Below the pieces are notes generated by a model. The model was given only the letters and a program-made list of their open reading frames with translations. It was not told the origin of the DNA and made no database searches. A DNA stretch of 58,029 nt from an uncultured bacterium. GTDB lineage: Bacteria; Cyanobacteriota; Vampirovibrionia; Gastranaerophilales; Gastranaerophilaceae. The stretch is taken from assembly GCA_902775025.1 (NCBI GenBank), contig CACYKP010000005.1:1-58029 (forward strand). Reading direction: 5' to 3'. Of the stretch, positions 28,259 to 37,795 are shown one piece after another; the first letter of the stretch is position 1; each line of letters begins with the position of its first letter. The position numbers and the translations under genes are program-made.

Positions 28259-29455
28259 ATGAACATAGTAGACGGACTTCATACCCTTTGGGAAACGACA
28301 GGTATAATGGGTTTTGTACACTCGGCACAAAACGCATTTGCTAATCCTAATGTTTCAGGGTTTGAACAAATATTGGAAGCTCACGGACAGTGGATAATGA
28401 TTATTATCTGCTTGTTCCTTTTGTGGCTTGGTATTAAAAAACAATTTGAGCCGTTGCTTCTTGTGCCTATAGCATTCGGCGGATTATTATCAAACATCCC
28501 GATGCCGTTAGGTGAAGAGATAGCAGGACCAAACGGTTTCTTGGGAATTATTTTTGAAGCAGGTATTCATAAAGGATTGTTCCCTCTTATAATCTTTATG
28601 GGAGTTGGAGCTATGACAGACTTTGGGCCGTTGATTGCAAATCCAAAGATGGCACTTTTAGGCGGTGCTGCTCAATTTGGTATCTTTGGTGCATTACTCA
28701 TGGCTTATTGCTTGTTTGGATTTAGCCTTCCGGAAGCTGCATCAATCGGTATTATTGGCGGCGCTGACGGGCCGACTTCAATCTATGTAACAACAAAATT
28801 GGCTGAAAACTTACTAGGACCAATTGCGGTTGCAGCGTACTCTTACATGGCTTTAGTTCCTGTTATTCAACCTCCGATAATGAAGTTGTTAACAACTGAA
28901 GCTGAACGTAAAATTCAAATGGAACAATTAAGAGAAGTATCTAAGAGAGAAAAAATTGTATTCCCGCTTATGATTTTACTTCTTTGCGTAATCTTGTTAC
29001 CTAGTGCTTGTCCTTTACTTGGGGCTTTGTGCTTTGGTAACTTATGTAAAGAATGCGGTGTTGTTGAAAGATTATCAGATACTATGCAAAACGCTTTAAT
29101 CAATATTGTTACAATATTTTTGGGCTTGTCAGTAGGTTCAAAACTTTCGGCAAGCCAGTTCTTGACTGTTCAAACACTGTTTATTTTAATTTTAGGTGTA
29201 ACAGCATTTGCTTTAGCAACTGCAGCAGGTGTATTGATGGCTAAGTTGATGAATGTATTTTCAAAAACAAAAATCAATCCGCTTATCGGTTCAGCAGGTG
29301 TTTCTGCAGTACCAATGGCAGCTCGTGTATCAAATAAAGTAGGCTTGGAGGCTAATCCTCAAAACTTCTTATTGATGCACGCAATGGGACCGAACGTATC
29401 AGGTGTAATCGGTTCTGCTGTCGCAGCAGGTGTATTATTGGCACTTTGTCATTAA
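28259..29455 (+). CDS. oadB: Oxaloacetate decarboxylase Na+ pump, beta subunit
   Basis: 398 aa polytopic membrane protein with the Na+-transporting decarboxylase beta signatures: [64 protein letters not shown] (the GADGPT motif) and [23 protein letters not shown] near the C-terminus. It decarboxylates carboxybiotin on OadA and pumps Na+ outward. I start it at the ATG at 28259, preceded by AAGGTGG at normal spacing, rather than an in-frame GTG at 28250 that lies inside that ribosome site. The gap to oadA contains two hairpins, which may set different expression levels. Confidence 0.95.
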   Translation: MNIVDGLHTLWETTGIMGFVHSAQNAFANPNVSGFEQILEAHGQWIMIIICLFLLWLGIKKQFEPLLLVPIAFGGLLSNIPMPLGEEIAGPNGFLGIIFEAGIHKGLFPLIIFMGVGAMTDFGPLIANPKMALLGGAAQFGIFGALLMAYCLFGFSLPEAASIGIIGGADGPTSIYVTTKLAENLLGPIAVAAYSYMALVPVIQPPIMKLLTTEAERKIQMEQLREVSKREKIVFPLMILLLCVILLPSACPLLGALCFGNLCKECGVVERLSDTMQNALINIVTIFLGLSVGSKLSASQFLTVQTLFILILGVTAFALATAAGVLMAKLMNVFSKTKINPLIGSAGVSAVPMAARVSNKVGLEANPQNFLLMHAMGPNVSGVIGSAVAAGVLLALCH

Positions 29456-29464
29456 TATAAAGAA

Positions 29465-29489
29465 TTTGTCAGGTGAAACCTGACCTACA
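29465..29489. repeat. REP-like palindrome, copy 2
   Basis: TTTGTCAGGT-GAA-ACCTGACCTACA: the same palindrome as 21649 in the opposite orientation, 10 bp after the oadB stop. Confidence 0.75.
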
Positions 29490-29598
29490 ATTAATAATAT
29501 AAAAGCGTTTAATTATATAAGTAATATTAATAATTGAACGCTTTTTATTTGTTTAATATAGGTTGGGTGTCCTAAAAGTCAGAATAATGTTTGAAAGA

Positions 29599-29687
29599 GA
29601 TTCTTCGCCCTATATGGATAAATAGCTCAGAATGACGTGCTTATTGGTTTTATACGTACTCGTCATACTGAGCGTAAGCGAAGTATC
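29599..29687. repeat. Dispersed ATGACG element, copy 2 (inverted)
   Basis: Begins GATTCTTCGCCC, contains CTCAGAATGACGTGC and TACTCGTCATACTGAGCG, ends GCGAAGTATC. Reverse-complemented, it lines up with 7868-7990, with a shorter centre. Confidence 0.7.
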
Positions 29688-29783
29688 TTGTATATTTATT
29701 TTGGACACCCTCAAAAATTATAGATGTTTTGTCGACTTGGGAAAGCCGACCTATAAACTATAAACTAATATTAACATTGAATA

Positions 29784-29814
29784 CGTCGGTTTTTGCAAAT
29801 TGCAAAAACCGACG
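29784..29814. repeat. Perfect hairpin CGTCGGTTTTTGC / GCAAAAACCGACG
   Basis: 13-bp perfect stem with five-base loop, followed by CTTGATGTTTAAT. A relative with the same trailing sequence is at 33780-33810. It may end transcription of the convergent genes. Confidence 0.7.
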
Positions 29815-29844
29815 CTTGATGTTTAATGGTTATTTATTTTAAAT

Positions 29845-30357
29845 TTAATTCATGTAGTCATATCCACCTTTTTCATTTTTCCAAACGGAATATTGTGCTT
29901 CTGTAAAACCGCCTATTTCATCTTTTATTTTAAATTTTCCTTTTACCAAATTACCGTCCTTATCGTAATACATTACTTGTTCGAAACGATCTGTTTTATA
30001 TACAGCTTTATAGTAAGCACCTTTTTCTTCCATGTCTGCATGTGTATATAAACTTAATCCATTATTATAATGTGTATTTCCATTCATGTCGAAACTTGAT
30101 TTTAAGTACCCTATATTAGATAAATCTTTATCAGATGGTAGTGTCATCCCAATAGGACTATTTAAAATTAAATGTTTAACGGCATTAGATGGTAATTTTT
30201 CTGACATAGCATTTTCTAAATCTTCATTTTTGACCGATTTTAAAGGTGTTGATTCCGGCATTTGTATAATAGATGTTGCTTTAAATTTGTCTTTTGATTG
30301 TGGTTTTGATTCTCTTACCTGAGACAAAATAGTCTCTATAGTTTCATTAATTTTCAT
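29845..30357 (-). CDS. Protein of unknown function (170 aa)
   Basis: No signal peptide or membrane segment. The first 60 residues are polar with Lys/Ser-rich stretches; the rest is predicted beta-rich, with aromatic residues in MNGNTHYNNGLSLYTH, YKAVYKTDRFEQVMYYDKDGNLV and TEAQYSVWKNEKGGYDYMN, which may form sheet repeats. The start has AAGGAAATATAAAA upstream. Faces the same way as the next gene, with 120 bp containing repeats between them, so an operon is uncertain. Confidence 0.55.
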   Translation of the reverse strand: MKINETIETILSQVRESKPQSKDKFKATSIIQMPESTPLKSVKNEDLENAMSEKLPSNAVKHLILNSPIGMTLPSDKDLSNIGYLKSSFDMNGNTHYNNGLSLYTHADMEEKGAYYKAVYKTDRFEQVMYYDKDGNLVKGKFKIKDEIGGFTEAQYSVWKNEKGGYDYMN

Positions 30358-30402
30358 TTTTATATTTCCTTATTCTCGTGTTTATTACTTTATATTTATC
30401 TC

Positions 30403-30427
30403 TGTAGGTCAGGCTTCACCTGACAAA
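30403..30427. repeat. REP-like palindrome, copy 3
   Basis: GTAGGTCAGGCTTCACCTGACAAAT; same family as 21649, 29465 and 32065. Confidence 0.75.
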
Positions 30428-30442
30428 TTCATTTATATAAAA

Positions 30443-30474
30443 GGTAGGCACAATTACGTTTTGCCCACCCTACG
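30443..30474. repeat. GTAGG...CCTAC inverted repeat
   Basis: GTAGGCA ... TGCCCACCCTAC arms around an AT-rich centre that includes ACGTTTTG, immediately downstream of the beta-barrel-like gene's stop codon. It shares the GTAGG edge with the REP-like family and with the palindrome before oadB. Confidence 0.5.
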
Positions 30475-30477
30475 TTA

Positions 30478-31161
30478 TTAGAATGTAAATCTTATACCGC
30501 CTTCAACTCCTCGTTTTGTGTTACCTTCAGCAAATGCTTGCAATGCGCCATTTTTAGTTAAATTTGCATGAATCCCGGCATCAAAGGCAACAAAGCCACT
30601 CCCTATGTGCTTGATACTATGGTGTGAACCTGTCATAATTGATACATCTTTTGATTGATCTAATAAAGTTGTTTCAGATTTAAAAGTTATATCTGGAGAT
30701 AAGCTGTTTTGATAGCCTGCTTCTACCCCGACTTCATATCCGCCCCAACTTGTAGTTTTATTAAAACTTGCTTTACCGCTAAATGTAAGATTGCTCGGAT
30801 GCCATGAAGTAGAACTTAAGCCTTGAATTTTTTGTTCTTGTCCGTTAAAATTTAAGTTTATTTCAGAAGTTGTGGTATATGTTTTAGTATTTGTCAAACT
30901 TCTGTTATAAGAAGCGTTAGCTGTAAATTTAAGTTCTGAACGATTTCCGATATTTCTTTGATAGCCTATGCTTGCATCAGCAGTCATTGCTGTTCCGGTT
31001 CCAACTTGAACACCGCCTATAATTGCATCTTTTTGTGATAACATTGCTTTACCGTCTGCACCTAATGATACACCAACGTTGCTGTAAGTGTTGCCATCGG
31101 CATTTCTTAATAGTCCTGCATTAGCTTGTGTGTAAACATTTAGTGATAGTCCTTTGCCCAT
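30478..31161 (-). CDS. Beta-barrel-like protein without signal peptide (227 aa)
   Basis: Almost the whole sequence alternates polar and hydrophobic residues in short strands rich in Gly, Ser, Thr and Asn (for example FTANASYNRSLTNT, GGYEVGVEAGYQNSL, GFVAFDAGIHANL), and it ends in GGIRFTF with a C-terminal phenylalanine. This is how outer-membrane beta-barrels look. No signal peptide is visible from the ATG at 31161, which has GGAGACAG upstream, and no better start lies upstream. It could be a barrel exported another way, a mis-started gene, or a fibrous protein. Confidence 0.55.
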   Translation of the reverse strand: MGKGLSLNVYTQANAGLLRNADGNTYSNVGVSLGADGKAMLSQKDAIIGGVQVGTGTAMTADASIGYQRNIGNRSELKFTANASYNRSLTNTKTYTTTSEINLNFNGQEQKIQGLSSTSWHPSNLTFSGKASFNKTTSWGGYEVGVEAGYQNSLSPDITFKSETTLLDQSKDVSIMTGSHHSIKHIGSGFVAFDAGIHANLTKNGALQAFAEGNTKRGVEGGIRFTF

Positions 31162-31396
31162 ACTCTGTCTCCTTTTCTTTTTAATATTCTCGTGTTAAAA
31201 TTTGTTTGTGTATTCGTTATGTATATATAAAGTATTTACTCAATAAGAAATTGCCTGATTTTATGAAATTAAATCTCTAAAATCCCAAAGAGTAGATATA
31301 ACACTGCATTACAGGTTTACAAAGCTTAACATATAATACTTTTAAGTTCATAAATTGCAAATTTTATGAAACAAAATGTATATTGTTGGTGAGCTT

Positions 31397-31723
31397 ATGG
31401 GCGTAAAAGAAGAATTAGGCAAAAAGATAAAGAGAATGCGGATAAACAGAGGGCTTACGCAAGAGCAGCTCTCGGAAGCGGTTGATATATCACAGCGTAC
31501 TTTGAGCGGAATTGAGATTGGAGAGAATTTTGTTACAGCAGAAACTCTTGATAAACTTATAAAAGCTCTTAATACAACGACTGAAGAACTTTTTGCAACG
31601 AATCATTTACGCCATACGGAAGAAATTGTTGAAGAGATAACATCAGACTTGAAAATTATATCCCAAAATCCAACAAAACTTGATATTTTATATAATGTAA
31701 CAAAGAGTTTAATGAGAGAATAA
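31397..31723 (+). CDS. XRE-family helix-turn-helix regulator
   Basis: 108 aa. The Cro/C1-type HTH is at about residues 6-60 (LGKKIKRMRINRGLTQEQLSEA, ISQRTLSGIEIGENF, LDKLIKALNTTTEELF), followed by a short helical tail for dimerisation or ligand response. I use the ATG at 31397 because the domain starts there and GGTGAG lies just upstream; an ATG at 31376 without a ribosome site would add seven residues. Target unknown; the nearest divergent gene is the beta-barrel-like protein. Confidence 0.85.
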   Translation: MGVKEELGKKIKRMRINRGLTQEQLSEAVDISQRTLSGIEIGENFVTAETLDKLIKALNTTTEELFATNHLRHTEEIVEEITSDLKIISQNPTKLDILYNVTKSLMRE

Positions 31724-31739
31724 AATATAGATTACGCTT

Positions 31740-31850
31740 TTGCGTGAAATTCAGCACCTATCCGTCAGGGGTAAATATATATATTACATATTTTTGTAAA
31801 AGTTTACGTTCTGTCGTCATTTAGAACGTGAGCGAAGAATCGCCATAACT
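31740..31850. repeat. ~111-bp direct repeat, unit 1
   Basis: Contains CCGTCAGGGGTAAATATATA, a TTTTTGTAAAA core, a CGTCAT segment and GCGAAGAATCGCCATAACT. It aligns end to end with 31941-32051, differing at scattered positions. Confidence 0.75.
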
Positions 31851-31940
31851 GTTTTATTTACAAAAAGTTTTAGAGATTCTTCGGACTTCGTGGGGGTAAA
31901 TGTATTAACTCGCAAATCTTTTCCTCTGAATGACGATTTC

Positions 31941-32051
31941 TTGCAAAAAATCACACCAATCCGTCAGGGGTAAATATATATATATTACATTTTTTTGTAA
32001 AAATTCACGTTCAGCCGTCATTCTTAGCGTAAGCGAAGAATCGCCATAACT
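31941..32051. repeat. ~111-bp direct repeat, unit 2
   Basis: Same order of segments as 31740-31850, about 201 bp downstream. Related shorter pieces (the GGGGTAAAT motif) lie at 21801-21870. Confidence 0.75.
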
Positions 32052-32064
32052 TTTGAAAAAAAGT

Positions 32065-32090
32065 ATTTGTCAGGTAGAACCTGACCTACA
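32065..32090. repeat. REP-like palindrome, copy 4
   Basis: ATTTGTCAGGTAGAACCTGACCTACA, same orientation as copy 2. Confidence 0.75.
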
Positions 32091-32097
32091 CAACTTA

Positions 32098-32154
32098 ATT
32101 TACCCCCCTATATTTACACCCCTATATTTACCACTTATATTTACCCCCCCCACC
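32098..32154. repeat. Degenerate tandem repeat TATATTTACCCCCC
   Basis: Four consecutive units of 13-16 bp (TTTACCCCCCTATA, TTTACACCCCTATA, TTTACCACTTATA, TTTACCCCCCCC) upstream of gdhA. Confidence 0.65.
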
Positions 32155-32269
32155 CTGATATAAAATTTTTATAAAGTTTTTGTAAATTCTATTGCAATTT
32201 AAAAAAAATTATTGTATAAAAAATAATGAAAAAATAGTGTAAAACAATAGGTAAGAGGGTTAGAGAAGT

Positions 32270-33619
32270 ATGAACGAATACATAACTAGGGTTGTTAATG
32301 ATTTAGAAAAGAAGTATGCTTGTGAGCCTGAGTATTTGCAAGCAGTAAAAGAAGTTTTATGTTCTGTAGAACATTTGGTTGATAAGCATCCTGAATATGA
32401 AAAGCTTGCTATATTGGAAAGAATGGTTGAACCTGAGAGAATTATATCTTTTAGAGTTCCTTGGGTTAACGATAAAGGTGAAGTAAAGGTTAATAAAGGA
32501 TATAGGGTACAATTCAGTTCACTAATCGGACCTTATAAAGGCGGTTTAAGATTTCACCCAACTGTTAATCAAAGTATTATGAAGTTTTTAGGGTTTGAAC
32601 AGATATTCAAAAACGCTTTAACAGGTTTACCGATTGGCGGCGGAAAGGGCGGTAGTGATTTTGACCCTAAGGGTAAATCTGATAATGAGATTATGAGATT
32701 TTGTCAAAGCTTTATGACGGAATTATACAGACACATAGGACACGATGTTGATGTTCCTGCCGGAGATATTGGAGTCGGCGGACGAGAGATTGGATATTTG
32801 TTCGGACAATATAAAAGAATTCGTGATGCTTATGAAGGCGGAGTTTTGACGGGTAAATCAATTTGTTATGGCGGTTCTTTAGGCAGAACGGAAGCAACAG
32901 GGTATGGTTTAGTATTCTTTACTCGTGAAATGTTAAAGACTAAAAACGAAACGTTTAAAGGAAAAACTGTTACGATATCAGGATCGGGTAATGTTGCAAT
33001 TTATGCATGTCAAAAAGCTCAGGAGTACGGTGCAAATGTTGTTGCGATGTCTGATTCAAATGGTTGTATATATGATAAAAACGGTATTGATTTAGCCCTT
33101 ATTCAACAGATTAAAGAAGTTGAAAGAGGCAGAATAAAAGAATACTTAAGAAAACATCCTGACGCTCAATATATGGAAAGAACAAGCGAAGATTCTCCGA
33201 TTTGGACAATAAAAACTGACATAGCACTTCCTTGTGCAACACAAAATGAAGTAACATTAAACTCTGCTAAAAAACTTGTAGAAAACGGAGTTATAGCAGT
33301 TTCAGAAGGCGCAAATATGCCTTGTACGCAAGAAGCAACAGATTATTTGCTTGAAAAAGGTGTTCTTGTAGGTCCGGCTAAAGCTGCAAATGCAGGCGGT
33401 GTTGCAACATCAGCAATAGAGATGAGCCAAAATAGTATGAGATATTATTACACATTTGATGAAGTTATTGAAAAACTTGATTGTATAATGGTAAATATCT
33501 TTAATGCTTGCCGTGATAACGCTGAAAAATATGGTTGTGCAGGGAATTACGTTGCTGGTGCAAACCTTGCTGCATTTGATAAGCTGGCTGAAGCTATGAA
33601 ATGCCAAGGTATAGTTTAG
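32270..33619 (+). CDS. gdhA: Glutamate dehydrogenase (hexameric, GdhA-type)
   Basis: 449 aa, normal length for the bacterial 50-kDa class. Substrate-site motifs are GPYKGGLRFHP, LPIGGGKGGSDFDPKGKSD with the catalytic lysine, and DVPAGDIGVGGREIGYLFGQYK. The dinucleotide fold has VTISGSGNVAIYA (G-S-G-N-V-A), and ANAGGVATSAIEMSQNS closes the substrate domain. It interconverts glutamate and 2-oxoglutarate plus ammonia; NADP preference is likely for this class but not proven. A 2-oxoglutarate/ammonia link fits an amino-acid-fermenting anaerobe. Single gene with a GAGGG-type ribosome site some 14 bp upstream. Confidence 0.96.
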   Translation: MNEYITRVVNDLEKKYACEPEYLQAVKEVLCSVEHLVDKHPEYEKLAILERMVEPERIISFRVPWVNDKGEVKVNKGYRVQFSSLIGPYKGGLRFHPTVNQSIMKFLGFEQIFKNALTGLPIGGGKGGSDFDPKGKSDNEIMRFCQSFMTELYRHIGHDVDVPAGDIGVGGREIGYLFGQYKRIRDAYEGGVLTGKSICYGGSLGRTEATGYGLVFFTREMLKTKNETFKGKTVTISGSGNVAIYACQKAQEYGANVVAMSDSNGCIYDKNGIDLALIQQIKEVERGRIKEYLRKHPDAQYMERTSEDSPIWTIKTDIALPCATQNEVTLNSAKKLVENGVIAVSEGANMPCTQEATDYLLEKGVLVGPAKAANAGGVATSAIEMSQNSMRYYYTFDEVIEKLDCIMVNIFNACRDNAEKYGCAGNYVAGANLAAFDKLAEAMKCQGIV

Positions 33620-33973
33620 AAAGAACGGAAATTGTGTTCTTTTCTGAAGAAAAGAACCAAAAGACTTTTCATATTGGTCGGCTCCTGGAACACATAAGGA
33701 GATAGAAGTCGAGATTTGAGTATCCGCCTCTTGAACAGTTAAGGAGTTGATTGATACAGTTATAGATTAATAATGAAGGCGGCGGTTTTTGGAAAATCCA
33801 AAAACCGCCGTTTGATGTTCAATTATTGAAATTTATATATATCCCCCGTAATTTCCAACTTTAGTTATAGATAAAATTCAGAATATATCCTCTATTTTAA
33901 TGATTTTTTTTAACCACAATATTGGTATTGTAGTAAGGTGAATTAGTCATAAGAAAGAGAAAGGATATAGGAT
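33620..33973. other. Intergenic region downstream of gdhA
   Basis: 354 bp without a supportable gene. The first ~150 bp are mixed sequence with no clear element. A perfect hairpin (33780-33810) is followed by AT-rich DNA carrying the promoter region of the next gene. Confidence 0.5.
33780..33810. repeat. Perfect hairpin CGGCGGTTTTTGGA / TCCAAAAACCGCCG
   Basis: 14-bp stem with a three-base loop, followed by TTTGATGTTCAAT. It shares the T-run-in-stem design and the trailing motif with 29784-29814; may act as the gdhA terminator. Confidence 0.7.
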
Positions 33974-34576
33974 ATGGCAAAAATTCAAAAAATTGAACTC
34001 AATCTGGGTCAAAAAATTGCTAATCCGTTTAAAACAACTCGCAAATCAACAACAAACCCTTTTAAGTACAACGATTTTGAAGGAAACACTTTAGATGTTG
34101 CTGCATTTGCAGACGTGTTTAGCGGAGCATCTGACAAAAATTTTTCAAAGTTAAAAATGATTACATCTTCAGTTATGGGAAGTATGACAAAATTGCGCAA
34201 CAGTATTACAGAGCCGATTGTTAATTTTGTTAACAGAGTGAAAGAAGGCATCTCTTCTACTTGGAATAATACTATTCATAATGAAGGTTTAAAAAATATA
34301 ACAGAAAAACTGCAAACTACCGGTGATAAGATAGGTGATATATTGAATTATGACATAGGAAAAGGCTTATCTGATTCATTATCAGGACTTGGTAAAACAA
34401 TATCTGATAAAATGAATATTACAGGTATTGGTGAAGATTTATCAACAAAATGGGCTGCTCTTATCGGTAAAATACATGGAAGAAAAATATCAAGCGATAT
34501 GACCGTTGCCGAATTAAAAGACTTGTGGATAAAAGAAAATGAATTAATCTCTAATTCTGTTAAGGAGGCTGCATAA
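33974..34576 (+). CDS. Protein of unknown function (200 aa), first of a two-gene operon
   Basis: Soluble, mostly helical. A basic N-terminus (IANPFKTTRKSTTNPFKYNDF) repeats N-P-F-K twice within 13 residues, followed by long amphipathic helices rich in Lys, Asn, Ser and Thr. No signal peptide or catalytic motif. GAAAGGATATAGGAT before the ATG. Its stop overlaps the start of the next gene by 1 bp (TAATG), so the two are probably made together. Function not recognised. Confidence 0.6.
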   Translation: MAKIQKIELNLGQKIANPFKTTRKSTTNPFKYNDFEGNTLDVAAFADVFSGASDKNFSKLKMITSSVMGSMTKLRNSITEPIVNFVNRVKEGISSTWNNTIHNEGLKNITEKLQTTGDKIGDILNYDIGKGLSDSLSGLGKTISDKMNITGIGEDLSTKWAALIGKIHGRKISSDMTVAELKDLWIKENELISNSVKEAA

Positions 34577-34935
34577 TGATTAATAAAAACGTTGCTGAAA
34601 TTATAGATGCGCTTACCGCTCACCAAGATCATTCTTCTATAGAAGTATTGGAAGAATTAGGCACTAATTCACCTGACAATGAAGTTAGAGAATACACTTC
34701 AAGAGCACTTGTCAGAAAAAATGTACACGATTCATTAGCGGTTGTAATTATAAATCAAGGTAAAGGTATTAATGACCTTTCTCCGGCTGTTGCAATGAGT
34801 ACAATTAATGAGATTCTTTCTTTAAAAGATAAATCAGAAGTTATTAAGATATTAGATGATACAATTAATATGCATTCTGACGAAACTGTTAAAGAAAATG
34901 CTCGTTCAGTAAAATCATTGTTAGCTTTAAGCTAA
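34576..34935 (+). CDS. Small helical protein (119 aa), possibly HEAT-like
   Basis: All-helical prediction with a repeat-like pattern: VLEELGTNSPDNEVREYTSRALVRKN and ILDDTINMHSDETVKENARSVKSLL look like two HEAT-type helix pairs in which a short D/S-N-E/D-x-V-(R/K) turn recurs. Translationally coupled to the preceding 200-aa protein (AAGGAGG inside that gene's end) and followed by a terminator, so the pair forms a closed operon. It may bind its partner. Confidence 0.6.
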   Translation: MINKNVAEIIDALTAHQDHSSIEVLEELGTNSPDNEVREYTSRALVRKNVHDSLAVVIINQGKGINDLSPAVAMSTINEILSLKDKSEVIKILDDTINMHSDETVKENARSVKSLLALS

Positions 34936-34957
34936 TAAGTTAATTATATAAATTTAG

Positions 34958-34990
34958 AAGGCGGCTTCTTATATAAGAAACCGCCTTTTT
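34958..34990. terminator. Terminator between the two-gene operon and rubrerythrin gene
   Basis: AAGGCGGCTTCTT / AAGAAACCGCCTT stem (one G-U), loop ATAT, T-run on the plus strand. It overlaps the region just after the convergent rubrerythrin stop and probably serves the plus-strand operon. Confidence 0.85.
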
Positions 34991-34992
34991 GT

Positions 34993-35562
34993 TCAATATT
35001 TATCAGAAAAGAGTTTGAAGTATTCTTGTTCGTGTCTGCAAACAGGACAGATGCAAGGTGCTTCTTTGCCGATATGAGTATGTCCGCATTCTGTGCAAAT
35101 CCATTGTGTTACTTCATCTTTTTTATAAAGTGTTTCGTTTTTAATTTCTTCTGCTAAAATTGAAAAACGGTGAAAATGTCTTTTTTCGATTTCGCCTATA
35201 TTGTAAAATAGTTTAGATATTTCATCAAAACCGTCAGCTTTGGCAGCTTGGGAACCATGTTTATAAATATTTTCCCACTCATCTTTTTCAGCTTTTGATG
35301 CTGATATAAGATTTTCTGGTGTTGTACCTGTAAAAAAGGGATAAATAGCATTTGGTGTATAAAAACCGTTAGGTATTTCTTTGTAGAATAGTTTTGCATG
35401 TTCTTTTTCATTTTCAGCTGTTTCAAGAAAAACTTCCGAGATAAGCTTATAACCTTCTTTTTTTGCAATTTTTGCATACATTGTGTATTTGTTCCTTGCC
35501 TGCGACTCTCCGGCAAAAGCGTTAATCAGGCATTGTAAAGTTTCCGAATTTTCAAATCTCAT
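34993..35562 (-). CDS. rbr: Rubrerythrin
   Basis: 189 aa. The N-terminal ferritin-like four-helix domain carries diiron ligands in NAFAGESQARNKY, ETAENEKEHAKLFY and IGEIEKRHFHRF. The C-terminal rubredoxin-like domain has the C-x2-C ... C-x2-C pair (ICTECGHTHIG, CICPVCRHEQEYF), with two extra residues inside the second knuckle. It reduces hydrogen peroxide in anaerobes using NAD(P)H-linked donors. Single gene; GGAGAATATAATT lies before the ATG. Confidence 0.95.
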   Translation of the reverse strand: MRFENSETLQCLINAFAGESQARNKYTMYAKIAKKEGYKLISEVFLETAENEKEHAKLFYKEIPNGFYTPNAIYPFFTGTTPENLISASKAEKDEWENIYKHGSQAAKADGFDEISKLFYNIGEIEKRHFHRFSILAEEIKNETLYKKDEVTQWICTECGHTHIGKEAPCICPVCRHEQEYFKLFSDKY

Positions 35563-35723
35563 AATTATATTCTCCTTTTTTACTATTATTTATTAGCTTT
35601 TACACGTATTGAATTACCCGATTATATATTTATTTTAATTATTAATTTTTCATTAACTTTTATCAGAAAGAGTAAAATTTATAGTATAAATATAATTGTT
35701 AGATAAGATAGGAGGATTAAATT

Positions 35724-37680
<1,957 letters not shown>

Positions 37681-37708
37681 TTATATCGAACACAAATTTG
37701 TATAAATT

Positions 37709-37745
37709 TAAAAAGCGATTTTGTAAAATTACAAAATCGCTTTTT
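37709..37745 (+). terminator. Terminator after groEL
   Basis: AAAAAGCGATTTTGTAA / TTACAAAATCGCTTTTT, a 17-bp perfect stem with a three-base loop, symmetrical and usable both ways. Confidence 0.9.
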
Positions 37746-37795
37746 ACTAGCAAAAAAATTTTTTACGTGTTTTATATACTGTGAAAGGATTTTAT

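Larger units (their letters stand above)
29456..29844. other. Repeat-rich intergenic region
   Basis: No gene seen. Contains, in order, a REP-like palindrome (29465-29489), an inverted copy of the ATGACG element (29599-29687), and a perfect hairpin (29784-29814). Confidence 0.6.
31724..32269. other. Repeat-rich intergenic region upstream of gdhA
   Basis: 546 bp without a gene. It holds a ~111-bp direct repeat, a partial ATGACG element (31873-31940), a REP-like palindrome (32065-32090), C-rich short tandem repeats (32098-32154), and then an AT-rich stretch that probably carries the gdhA promoter. Confidence 0.6.

Noticed and set aside
35590-35723. CIRCE operator before groES
   Set aside because: No TTAGCACTC-N9-GAGTGCTAA or close variant is present in this stretch.
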